From NCBI GenBank assembly GCA_905178155.1, contig CAJINV010000001.1, forward strand, positions 6,605,860 to 6,669,859: DNA of 64,000 nucleotides, read 5' to 3'. A program made the position numbers and the translations under genes. A model generated the notes under the pieces. That model was not told the DNA's origin and ran no database searches. It worked only from the letters and a program-made list of their open reading frames with translations. Origin of the DNA: Amoebophrya sp. A120 (taxonomy: Eukaryota > Sar > Dinophyceae > Syndiniales > Amoebophryaceae). The stretch's first letter is position 1; every line of letters starts with the position of its first letter. Below are positions 10,955 through 22,700 of the stretch, in pieces.

Positions 10955-13900
10955 TCAACCCGACGGAGCTGCCGAATTCGCGGTACGCCGCAGCGCCGCA
11001 GCTGTGTCTGGACCGTAGCTGTCCAACATGTAGTTCAGATGAGAGTCGCTGTTTTTTATCAGTTCCCAAGGCGCACCATCCTCGGCCACTTTTCCGTCGG
11101 ACATGACGAGAATGCGGTCAAAATCGAGAATGGTCTGCAGTCGATGCGCAACCGTGATCAAGGTGCAATCGTGAAATTTCTTTCGTACCAAAGTCTGCAC
11201 AAGCCGATCGGTGTGGTTGTCTATGTTAGCCGTGGGCTCGTCCATAACGACGATCGGCCGCTTTTTCAACAACGCGCGGGCAATCGCCAATAATTGCTGC
11301 TGTCCGGCTGACAAGCCAAGACGGGAGGTGGTTGCTTTTTGCTGTTCGTCCTTGCCACCTTGCTCTTCGTTTTTGTCCTGCGGGCTCTTCGAAGAGACCG
11401 CCGCGGCTGTTGGCGTTGGAGGATTTTCGTCCGCATTGTCCTCAGATTTTTTCTTCACCGTCACATCACCGGGTGAAACTGCCGATGAAGTCGGCGAACG
11501 GGGGCCCGTCTTCACAGGACTGCTTCCGACGACAGCGGACTTCGCCGGCGATGCGGTCTTCTTCTCATCACCAGGGTCCACTTTGCTCGCGGCTTCTTTC
11601 GAACTGAGTCTCATTTGCAACAGGTCATGTGCTTGACCAGATCCGAAACTTAAACTCTCGCGGAGTCCAACTTCCTCGAGAATACGAATCAGCTCTTCTT
11701 CCTCGTGTTCGCCAAAAGGGTCCAGGTTGTTAGCTAGCGTTCCCTCGAGCAGAAGCGTTTGCTGCGGAATCACGGTGATCTGCCGCCGCAACTGCTGCAG
11801 GCCCATGAAATGAGTGTCGACGCCGTCGATTTGAATAAACGATCCAGCGAAAGTCCCGTCGCGTTCGATCTCCACCAGACGAAACAAGGCCACCAGCAAA
11901 CTGCTTTTCCCCGCTCCCGTGCGGCCGATGATGCCATTTTTGCTCCCTTTCGGAAATGTGATATTTACACTCTCCAGGCTGAGCGGTAGATGCGGGCGGT
12001 AGCGTAGACAAACTTGCGAGAACTCGATGTGAATGTTCGGGGTTACCGGCGCGGGTGGTGATACCGATACGATAGCGATTCTTTCGTCTAGGGTGGAATT
12101 ATCTGCACTTGGTTTCATCGTTCCACCTCCAGTGCTGCTGACAACTTCAATACTGGTGTCTGTGTACCAAGGGGGGTCTTGCGGCACGAAGTCTGTATTC
12201 TGCAGCTCCAACACCCGTTCCAGACTCACCATCATGTTGACCGTGTAGCACGCAATCAGGATTAGCAGCGAGAAGAAATACGGAAGGATGAACGAGTAGG
12301 CGAGCGCCAAGCCCACCTCCCCAGGCTCGAAATCCTTCCGCAGACTCAGCATCACAATGGCCGCGGCGATGCTGATCGCGTAGGCGGCTAAGCTGGCCCA
12401 GAGGAAGCCCGCGTGTGTGACGGTCTCGGTGAAATAGCGATACCGCAGAAACTCAGACAGGTGTTCCGCCATGCGGGTTTGGAAAAATTTCTGCAGCTGC
12501 ATCGCGTGGATCACCTCCCGACCTGCGTTCCCGGACTCGCCGAGCAAGGTCATCACTGGGGCGAACGCCTGGTTCGTCAGGCGTTTCGACTCCATGGAAA
12601 GTAACGCCACGCGCTTGATCACCACGTAGAGGATGGCGAGAGAAATCACCAGTACCGGAATGACAATCGGCACCACAAAAGCGATTACTAGCGCAAGGGC
12701 GACGACCGCGAAAAACATGTGACACACGTCGTCGGAGAAAGATAGCAGGAAGTGGTCCACCGCGCTGAGATCCGCGCCAAACCGGGAGAGAATCCGCCCC
12801 GACGGGGTTTGCTCAAACCAGGTCCACTGTGCGTGCATCACCGTCGTTGCGGCTTTGTTGTGGATCTCCTTGCAGGCCCGGTTCATCGCCATTGCGTTGA
12901 AGAGCGAAAGTGCGAACAAGCCAACAAGGTGCGTCATCGTGAGGCCAATGTACACCAAGATGCGCTCCCTCTCCGAGTACTCTTCGCGATTTTTCTCCGT
13001 AGACGTCACCCAGTCGGAAAGCCACAGGTCGGTCGACGTCATCGCAGCATAGCAGATGATTGCGATGACAAGCATCTTTGCTGTGTAAGTGTACCCGCCA
13101 AGACTTTGAAAGAACGGTCGCAACGTCTGCACCGTCGAAATCCGTCCTGTTTGTGTGATCTCCTTCGCGAAAACACCGTTTGTTCTCGAAGGTGCGCCAT
13201 CTTCCGTGGGAGTTCGTGCCGCGGCAGCTGGTTTTTTCTCATTTGTGGTCGTATCATCGGAAATAACGACTGTCGTAGCTGCTTTTGTCGAAGCTTCTGG
13301 AAATGAGTTTTTCTGCTTCTGAGCTTCCTCGTTCGGACTAATGCCATCTTGATCTTGTTTGTCGACGTCAGCCTCGTCTGCTCCTGTGTTGTCGGAGTAG
13401 AAGCGGTTGAAGGCCGCAGAAACACTAGTACCAGCATCAGCCTCAGCGATGGGAGTCCTGCCACTACTTCCGAGAAGTTCTTCAAGCGTTCCCTGTGCGG
13501 CAATGCGGCCCTTCTCCACAAACAGAATGTAGTCACAGCGGGGCAGAAAATGAAGCTGATTTAGGGCGATCACCACGGTCTGGCCGGATCGGCGGCGCGT
13601 GCACACACTGTCAAAAATGGCGTTCGCTACATGGCCGTCCACCGCAGAGAGAGCGTCGTCGATAACCAAGAAATCGGGGTCGCCGTATACTGCGCGCGCG
13701 AGCGCCAATCGCTGCTGCTGGCCGCCGGACAGGGTGGTGCCCCGCTCCCCAATCTCTGTCTCCCAAGTCCACGCACCGCGATCCATGTCGTCGGCGAGCT
13801 GGCTTCCGCGGACGGCTTCGTTGAGAAGCGCGCTCGTCCTCGCAGCTGTTTCATCTTCTTCGCCGGCAGCGCCGCGACCCATCAAAATGTTGTCACGAAT

Positions 13901-16169
13901 CGTCCCGGAAAGGACGAAAGGCTTCTGTGGCACGTAACCCACGCTCGAAAATGCTGAATCGCGACCGCCTTTCTTCCAGTTGTACCGAACTTTCCCCTTT
14001 CTCCTCACCATGCTCCCTAGGAGCGACAGAAGCAAACTTGTTTTGCCACACCCAGTACTCCCAACCACGGCGACCAGATTGCCTCTGCGAACGTCAAAGC
14101 TCAGGTTGCGGAGCAGGAACTCCGTAGTCCCTGATCCAGATGTTGATGCTGTCACAGCAACTTCAGGGCTTGACGGAGCGCCTTTGTTGTCTTTATCATC
14201 TTCGGCAGGATGCCAGGAAAAAGAAGCGTCGACAACTTTTACCAAAACAGCTTCGTCAGCCGACAGAATTTCTGCAGTGCCTGCTGAACTCGGTTCCTGG
14301 TACCGCTGAAAATCCTCCTGGTCCGGACTTTGTCGCAAGTAGGAATCCAACCGTTGCATGATCACCTTCCAGGTGAAGATCGAGTTCACACAGTTCGGTA
14401 AGCTTCCGATCGGTAACCGCAAGCTCATGAACGCCGTGATCGTTGCAAATACGTTCGCTGCCGTCAACCGGTCCCCGCGCAGGGCCATCAGGACGAACGT
14501 CGCGCAAGCAGCCATCGCCGGCGCGTTGCGCCCGAAAGCCATGCAGGCGACCTGCCAGAACCGAAAGCGGAGAATTTCCCGAAGCTCCTGTTTCCGCTTG
14601 TTGAACAAAAGCTGCAGGTAATTTTCCTCCCAGGTCAAGTACTTCACTTGCTGAATCCCCGCTACCATCTCCCGCATGGTTGTCAGCCTGGAATCCGCGA
14701 TGGCAGTTTCCTTTCTCACAATCGGCGCCATAATGCTGCGAGAAACTTTTGTGGAAAACACAACGTACCCGAACATGAACAGCATGCCGACTAGTGCGGG
14801 AAAGCCGACGAGGTAGAGAAGCCCGGCAATTCCGCCAACGATGCCGACGAGACTGGCGACGAAACTGAAGAGGCCCATCCGCAAATCATCACACACACGC
14901 AGAAGGTCGTTGCCAACGAGAGTCAGTTCGTTAGTACTCGACGCCGCAGGTGGTGAACCTGCGCCTGCCGGTGCTTTTGCAGTTGTCCCTGGTGAAGTAG
15001 TGGAAGTAGGCTGATTCACAAGCTGCTTCGTTGCCGCGCAGCGCGTGTGGCGCATGACTTTCAAGTGCACGACCGGAATGACCCAGGCGAGAAAGGCGCG
15101 GACAAAATGCGCCTGCAACAGCTGTCTCACCTGCACGATCAGGACACCCTCGGAGATCAGCACGACGGTGAAAATGCACAAGAGGATGATCAGCTCAGTG
15201 GTCTTGGTCGCTGGGTTATCGAAAGAAAAAAGTGTTACAGTTACACATTGTGTTGCAGGCCAAGCAAGACAGAGCAGCTCTGTCATGCCGGATATGCATA
15301 AGAAGCTTCGTTTCATAGGTGTGTTCCCTTAGGATTTCTGCATTGCAAGTTTTCTCCCTCCTGCAGAAAAATTTGTGTTGCTGAATTGACAACACGTGTG
15401 TAACTGTAACACTTTTTTCGTGGGATATGGGTCCATGGACGCATCCACGACGAGCTTCAGCAGCACCGGACGGGCTATATCAAATGTAAAAATGTTTGGG
15501 CCTGGAAGGTTGGAGCTTGTGATGCTAACTCTGGACTCCAAAAAAATCTGTAATGCATGATCAGCAAGAGGAGTCTAGTTTGTGCTACGCGGGGAGGGCA
15601 TTTGTCATGCGGATTAGGCATCCAGAAGCCCTCGAAAAATCTGTGATGCTAGGTCATGCATTATAGACATTCTGGGCCATGCAAAATCTGCATGTCAAAC
15701 CCAGCAACATTCCAGACTGACCCAGACATTTTTACATTTGATATGCCAGATTCGTAAGCAACCCCTGGATCACCGACAGGATGAACCAGGTGACTAGATG
15801 TCTGCGTCCCCGGAGCCATACTTCGTTCCAGAGCGCCGATTGTTTACCGTCGGTTTGTCCTCCTGCTGGCGCTTCGAGTTTCGCCAGAATTTCGTCTGCA
15901 AGAAACGGAGCGGCTCGCTTTGACGTGGTAGTAGATGACGTTGCATCTTCTTCCGCTGTCGCAGTGCCAATTGTGATTGCCTCGGCGGAGTACCGTCTGA
16001 ACTTCGGTATTTCGGTGACCAACCGCTCGGGGTTCGTTGTTAAACGCAGAAAAGGCACAATCCATGCGAGCGTCAGGCCGGAGAAAAATCCCGGCCCACC
16101 TCCTAGTGCAGGAGTGACTGATGAAGGGATAGCACCCTTGATCTGCAAGTCCGGTTTCGCGTTCGTCAT
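10955..16169 (-). CDS. ABC transporter, ABCC (MRP)-type full transporter, copy 2
   Basis: Predicted exons are 16169-15744, 15477-15428 (only 50 nt) and 15216-10955. With one TSD copy removed at each introner the coding length is 4,728 nt (1,575 residues), matching the 1,593-residue paralogue next door. The domains are the same: TMD1, NBD1 with Walker A GSTGCGKTS and LSGGQQQ, TMD2, and NBD2 with GRTGAGKSS and LSAGQQQ. A low-complexity Lys/Ser/Pro insertion sits before the NBD2 signature, longer than in copy 1. The junctions read LTNLA|RPVLLKL and VVDASMD|PATKTTEL; copy 1 has LTNLARPVLLKL and VVDASMDEATETSEL. The start is ATG 16169; a longer open frame to 16205 begins at GTG, and a donor-like GTAAGT lies just upstream, so a 5' exon is possible. 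Function as for copy 1: ATP-driven export, substrate unknown. Confidence 0.92.
15217..15427. mobile_element. Introner 2 (211 bp), TIR family B, in ABC transporter copy 2
   Basis: Flanked by perfect 5-bp copies TGGGT (15212-15216 and 15428-15432, plus strand). The element starts TATC and ends GATA. Close inside the ends is a perfect 23-bp inverted repeat (15225-15247 and 15397-15419) containing GTGTTACAGTTACACA. Excision with one TSD gives VVDASMD-PATKTTEL in frame. No GT-AG pair is possible at any of the six equivalent junction positions. Confidence 0.92.
15478..15743. mobile_element. Introner 3 (266 bp), TIR family A, in ABC transporter copy 2
   Basis: Ends are TATCAAATGTAAAAATGT and its complement, followed inward by diverged GGGTCTGGAA arms. 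The flanking copies are TGCCA and GGCTA (plus strand), identical at three of five positions; either copy encodes Leu-Ala at the junction, so the changes look silent. Excision gives LTNLARPVLLKL as in the neighbouring paralogue. Separated from introner 2 by a 50-nt exon. Confidence 0.88.
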
Positions 16170-16786
16170 CGTTGAAATGAAGGTTTTCAATAGGCTGGAA
16201 GACACTACTTACGCAAGACAGCTAGATTTTTTTCAAATGCATGCAGCTGTGACACAAGCTGCACTTGGCCGCCACATGGCTTCTTCAATAACTCTCGCAT
16301 TCAAGATCAAGACCCCACTCGTTCTTGTTCCCTCGTCACCCGTTTTACTTTTACTTAAGTTTACCATGCCCCGGGGAAGACTGCCGTCCTCTTTCGCACA
16401 CCGGCGCTGCGGGCTGCGGACCGCCAGAGCAGAGTTACAACTTCCACGAAACATGATAAACGCAAGTGGATGCTGTTAAAAACTCAGACTCATTTCTGCA
16501 GAAAGTTAATTTCATATCATGTTCTTGAAACAATAACAAACCATCAGAAACTTACCTTGCCCGGCTCCAGCTTGCTGCTCCTTAATTCTTGATTGCTTTC
16601 TTTGTGTTTTTCAGAGTGGATGTATCAACCTCTTGTGCGCCATCTTCTTGTCCTCGATTGACGACTCTTTAGTGCATGTGCGACGGAACTCAGATCAAAG
16701 CCAACAAGGAGAAGAGCTCTGGCTTCATTGATTTCGTGAAAAGCCACGCCGTTCAAGCTTCGTAGTTGCAAGAAGGTTGATTTTTG
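16170..16786. other. Intergenic region between TPS gene and ABC transporter 2
   Basis: 617 bp without a supported gene. A donor-like CGTAAGTAG (minus strand) near 16205-16215 hints at a 5' UTR intron or alternative 5' exon for the transporter. Nothing else recognised. Confidence 0.45.
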
Positions 16787-19700
16787 TCAAAAGCAAACAA
16801 TGCGACTATCCTTTCGTCGTCGTCTTGCGAAGAAAGACACGACTTCGTCGAAAACATCCGAACGACTTACCGGTGAGACCGCAGCTCCGGTTGAATCTTT
16901 GCTGGAGAAGTGGGTGTGGGCCGGTGGTGCCTGCTTTTCGTACGAGGGTTTCTCCGCACCTCCTTCGAGCGCCGTTTGCGCCCTCATCTCCTTCATGTAC
17001 TCGGCACACGCTTTGAACATGTCCTCGTCACTGCGATCATTCCCAATGCACAAACAGAAGCAGAACTTCAGCGACTCCGGAATCTTGTTGCCATTCGCAT
17101 CGAAGGCGACGCTGCTTCGGGGGCCGGAAATGCGGAATGCGTCTTGGTCTACTCCTGCCGCGGTTCTACTAGAGGATCCTGCGGAGGTGGTTTTCGCGAG
17201 AGAAGCTTGGTCGCTTTCTGCAGACGGCTGCACGATTGGTGTGCTGAAAAAGAACTTCGTCAGAGCCGCGCCTTTACTCACGCCCTTCAACCCCACCTGC
17301 ACGTACGTGTTGCCGTTTTCGATGGAGACCCCGGTGTATTGTCCGAGATAGTCCTCGAGCTGCTTCACCAGATTCTGAGCCTGCTGCTTCCCGAACATGG
17401 GTTCGCACCCGCCGAAGTGCCAGTAGATGCAGCTCCCGCTCTCCTCCACAAACGCACCCTGGGTGCGTTTCGCGAACGTGCTCATCAAGACCTTGGCGAT
17501 CCGTTGCCACCTTTGATTGTTCTCGATAAGAAGGTTGTTGTTGATGCAAGCCCACCGCAGATCGATGTTGACGTCCTCGACCTGGGCGTACCAATAGCCG
17601 TCTTCCGCGATAATGTGCAACCCCTGCACCTTGTGGAAAAAGCTCTCCAGCTGCTCGCGACTGCGCCCGCTGCAGACGATCACGGTGTTCTCCTTCTGGG
17701 CGCACATCTTCTGCAAGCATCGGACCAGGCCCTGGTGGATCGGGTCCAACCTGATTAATGTATAGTACAGTGAGTCGGAAAAATGAAAATCAGCATAGCC
17801 ATTAACAGGTCGAGTTCGAAATGAATAGACAAAGAGAAAGAGCAAGCAGCAATGCTAAAAAACATCGAAGAAGAACAAAATACGCCGTCCTAAATTCCTC
17901 CGTAAACTGGTAGTTCGTTTCCATGAGACTGTAGCTCAATCCACGAAACACCAGCGCTGCGTCCATATCGAATATCAGCAGCCTTCCATGCCGTCTCCTG
18001 TGCCATTCCTTCGCGCAACTGTGGTACCGTTCCTGCACCACCTTTGGGTTCAAAATCGACGTCCACGACTGCAGCAACACCTCCTGATACGGTTGCTCCT
18101 GCGAGCGCGCGAACCGCGCCGGCATCGGCAGGGGCGCAGTTGTCTCGCTACCGTGCTGCTCCTCGAAGCAAAGCTCGGTTAAGAAGTCGGACAGCCACTG
18201 GGATAAGGAAAGGGAAGAGACGTAGTTGAAGTCCTGCGCAAACCGTTCGTACCGATCCGCGTCCAACATGTTCATGGCAGAATCCATCTGCTGACAAATG
18301 TTCGGCGTGGACCAGGGATTCACACGCAAAGCACCGATCAGCGCCCGACTCGCGCCGCTGAACTCGGACAAAATTACCGCACAGTTCTCGTAGTTGCTGC
18401 GCTGTTGACCAGACGGGTTGTTCAAGTTCGTCTTGCTCGACTGCCCACTCCCACCGCCCCCGTACTGGTCCCTTTCATTCGACACAGCGGTACCCCCGGC
18501 CGACCCGCCAGCCGGTTTCTCCTTCGAGTTTTGATTTGACGACTGGTGCGGGTCGGTCTGCTGCTGCATCAGTGCCGCGGAGTTCTGCCCGTGAATCATG
18601 ATGAACTTGAATGCGGCGATGTTCAAGCCATTTTTCGTACACGTGTCGATGTAGATGTTTGCGGTCTGCAAAACCTGAAACGCCGTGGTGTCGTTGATCT
18701 GTCCAATTTGCAAATGGATGTGGTACCCAAATCGCTCGTTGATTTCCCGCGCACATTGACAAACCTCGTGCTCGAGCCGCGGCGTGTCGTCGAAAGTGAC
18801 ACTTGGCGGGTAATAGCAGTACTGCACTAGGAGGAACTTGTTGTGGTGCTGCGGGTAATTTTCCAGGAAATACCGGAACGCCTGCATTTTGTTCGTCAAC
18901 CCAGCGAAGCGCTCGATGCAGTCCACGCTTCCGAAGATGATCTTCGATTTGTGGTCGGCGGGTAAATCTGCGACGATCGAAGTTCCCGCCAACCGCGAGG
19001 GCGACATGGGACTCATGGGAACGGCGCCCGCCGCTGCGCTTCCAGTTCCCGCACTGCCCCTAGCGCTGCTGACGGTGCCGTGGTAGTGCGTGGACATGAC
19101 GTGCGAGCCTTGGGGCTGCTGCTGGGCCGTGACGGCGCTGCTGCGGTATCCTGAGCAAAAACGTACCCACACCAGAGTCAAGATGGTAAATCTGCTAGAC
19201 AAATCAACCAGCTTTGGCTGTTTCGCATGACAAGTTTGTCCTTGTAATGTAATCCTGTTTAGGTAGTTCAGCAGCATCACAGGTCTAGCATATCATGCTG
19301 ATTATAGCATCACAAATCCCAAAACACGATTAGAAAATGCCTTTCATGGGGCTCAGCGTGAGAAACTTTTTTGGCGTGCAGATTTGTATTACAACTCTGG
19401 TGTGGGTACGTTTTTACTCAGGATATGCGGCCGCCCTGCATCACGTTGCGGAACGTGTTGGGGAAGTGTTCCATATGGCGTTCTCAAACGTTACATTCTC
19501 AACTGTTACATGAAATTTGTCATGCAAGAATGGTAAAGTGTAAGTGAAAGGGAAAATGTTGCGCCTTTTGCATTACAGGTTTGGAGTAGATTGTAATGCT
19601 ATGTAGCGCGTCAAGAAGTTGTCATGCGGAGAAGGCTTGATCGTGTTAAGAGCGATAGTGATTTTGCACCTAGAATACCAAGACGCCACAAAAACCTCGA

Positions 19701-22700
19701 GGAACCATCCACAACCAAGAACCTTGGAAAAGTGGGGTCCCCGAAGTCCTGGAGGTGAGATGCGAGGGGGACGCCTATTAGCTAAAGCACTAAAAATAGC
19801 ACTAAAGCAGAGGCACAAGGAAGCGGAGTAGTCAGAAATTAACTTGGAGCCGTCCTTACGGAGGACTCCAGCAACCTCAGTCCACCACTGCCCTCGCATT
19901 CACAAAAGCAACAACACAAGAGTGTCGAAGCAACACCGGACGTCCATCCCACCGAAAGCACCACGGCAACTAAGAGCTGTCACACAATAGCACCAACGAT
20001 GAGGCAATGCCCTGGGGGGACCAGAAAAGAGGAATCCTCCCCATAATGTCTAAGAGCAGACCGCACACGTCAAGTAGTTTCAGCTCTTAGAAACAGGCTG
20101 ACGCCGTGAAAACAAGTGATTTTGCATGACAAATCATGTAACAGTTGAGAATGTAACAATTGAGAATCCCATATTCCATCACCGCGCCTTTGGTGCCCGG
20201 CGGTCCGGGCTGGGTCAAGCCACCCACACCGACCTCCGGGTCTGTGTCACTACGGCGGTATTTGTCCCGGGCCTGGCGCCCGCGCTCGCCCGGCTGGAGC
20301 AGCTGTCCGTCGGCACCGCTGACTTGCCGCTCGATCGCAAATTCCCGGTCGGGGAACATACTGTCAAAAGCGGAGTTGTTGTTGCCGCTCTCGTTGTAGC
20401 TGGAGCCCCAGGCCGCCATCAAATCGTTCTCGCGGTAGTCCATAATATCCGCCGGGTCGGATAAACTTGCCGTTGAGGACTCCGGCTGGTTCTGCTGGCT
20501 CGCACGGTACAAGTGGTCCGGCCGACCAACGACGACGGTCAATGAGCCGGGGTCATTCGACTTCCCGTAATTCGCGGGTAAGCACAAGTGTTTTGACGAC
20601 AGCTGCGTCGATTTGCCGTTGTGCTCGAGGGTGAGAAAACCGCCCATTTTGAACACGTGCTGTACGCCGAGCAGGCGGGTGCAGGCGGTGAGAAAGTGTC
20701 TCGAGTAGTCGAAGATCTGGAAGCCGACGAGGTCAAACGCCAGCATGCCGCGAAGCAAGTCGTTCCGGACTGGTAAGCACTTGAGCAAATCCGAGCTCGG
20801 CCAAGGGACGTGCACGTACAGCCCCGTCTTCACCTGCAGCGGGGCCGTTTGACCGCCGCCGGCACGCCGCGATGCGGATAATTTCCCTGATTCCATCTGC
20901 GGCGAGCCGCTGCCCCGCGCGCTCACGCCCGCTTTCGGCGACGCCAGGCTTTCGTTGTCCCCTGCGGTATGCGTCCGATCGCGGGTCCGGGCAATGAAGG
21001 CGTGCTGGTGCACGTACTTACCCAACATCAGCAACTGCCAGTCCTGCGCCCACACAATGTCGCCGGACCGCACCTTCTTGCTGCGCATCAACGTTTCCGC
21101 CCACTTCTCGTTGGCCTTTTTGTACGCATCCCAGTCCTCCTTGGCGAAATCTTTAACCTGCTGCCCCATGTGCGTGGCGGATTGGGGCATGAAGATACTG
21201 AAGTTGTGCGTGATCGGCCACAAGTAGCTGTAGCAGAAGGACTGGAACTTCTTCCAAATCTCCTTCTCCACAAACACCGGAATGCAGTCCTGCTCGAGGA
21301 ACAGACCAGTCAGATTCTCCTTCTGCGCACCGGTCAAAGGGAGGTTGTTAGAAAAGATTTTTGGCGACCCGACGAAGTACAGCCGGTACTGTTTCGCCAA
21401 TTCGTGTCTCGTTTTGTACAATGCGAAGATCATGCTGTCGTTTTCCTCTGGCAAAGGAACTAGCAGTGGCGTATCCGCCTCGTAGTGGACGCACAGCGTA
21501 TCATGAGGAAAAATGCCCCCTCCCCATATCGAAACGAAGTTTCTGATGCTGGATTTCCATACACAAATCAGATTTGTCTTGCAGTAGAGGAGTGCACGCA
21601 TGCGGCAAGCCTCAGCCGAGAGGTTTGACGTAGGCGCCTAGCATGACAAACGTGTATGCTCTGAGCCAAACAGCATCACAAACCGCCTGAAAAATGCGGA
21701 ACGCTTTCTGGACTTGCCCTCTTGCAAGACAGGCAGGATTTGAGGTCACAAATGCGCATCACAAATTTTCAGACGGATACGTTTTCGATATGGGGAGGGG
21801 GGATTTTTCTTTTTGATATAGCGGAAGACAGTGCGCGCAGATGAAAACGTTGTGGATTTTTCCATTCGGCGTGCGCGAGTTATCAAATGCAAAAATGTCT
21901 GGGTCTGGAAGAATACAAACTTGTGATGCGCATTTCAGAACACAGAAAAATCTCTCATGCATAGGTAGCAAAAGCTGCCCACTTTCTGTCACCAAAATGG
22001 GGGATTTGTAATGCGGATTCGGCATTGCGGAAGCTTCTCGAGACCTGTGATGCTAGAGCTTCCATGCCAGGCCTTATGTGTCATGCAAAAACAGCATGAC
22101 TCTTCCAGACCCAGACACTTTTACATTTGATACGAGTTGTTCGGGTGCAGTTTTGCGAGCTGCGAAAGCAGCGCGGACTCCTTTTGCACGATGTTGTATT
22201 TCGGCTCGTTCTGCGCGACCATGCTGTCGAGTAGAACTTCATTATTCCGCTGCTCCCCCGCCTGCAGAAAGCCGCGCGTCTGTCCGCCGTCGTCCTCCTG
22301 CACCATTTCCAAACCGGTGGGAACTAGGTAGTAATTCTGCTCCCGAAGCCACCGCAGATTTTTCAAATTGCTCGCTGCTGCACCTGCGGAAACGCCCAGT
22401 CCGGAGGGGTTCGCGTTGTGTCCCGATGTTGGGGTCATCATCCCGGTGAGACTATCAGCCACCTCCTGTAAAACCGGCGAGATCAGAGACGTCAATGCGC
22501 TGGTCAAGGGCTCTTGTGGGTTTTGCAGTTGTGCGTTCATCGCGAGCAGCGTTGGCGGCGAATTATTCGCCCTTGGATTCTGCAAATTGTTCCCCTCTGG
22601 CGATGACGGCAACGAATGTTGTACCACATCCGCCCGATCGGAGACTTGCACATGATGCTGAGTCGTGGGAGACGTAGCGCTTTGTCCAACGGCAGAAGAC

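Noticed and set aside
19573-19899. 108-codon minus-strand frame inside introner 5 as a transposase gene
   Set aside because: No recognisable catalytic motif, Cys/Arg/Ser-rich mixed composition, and the element is too short for a typical transposase. Kept only as an unexplained interior.
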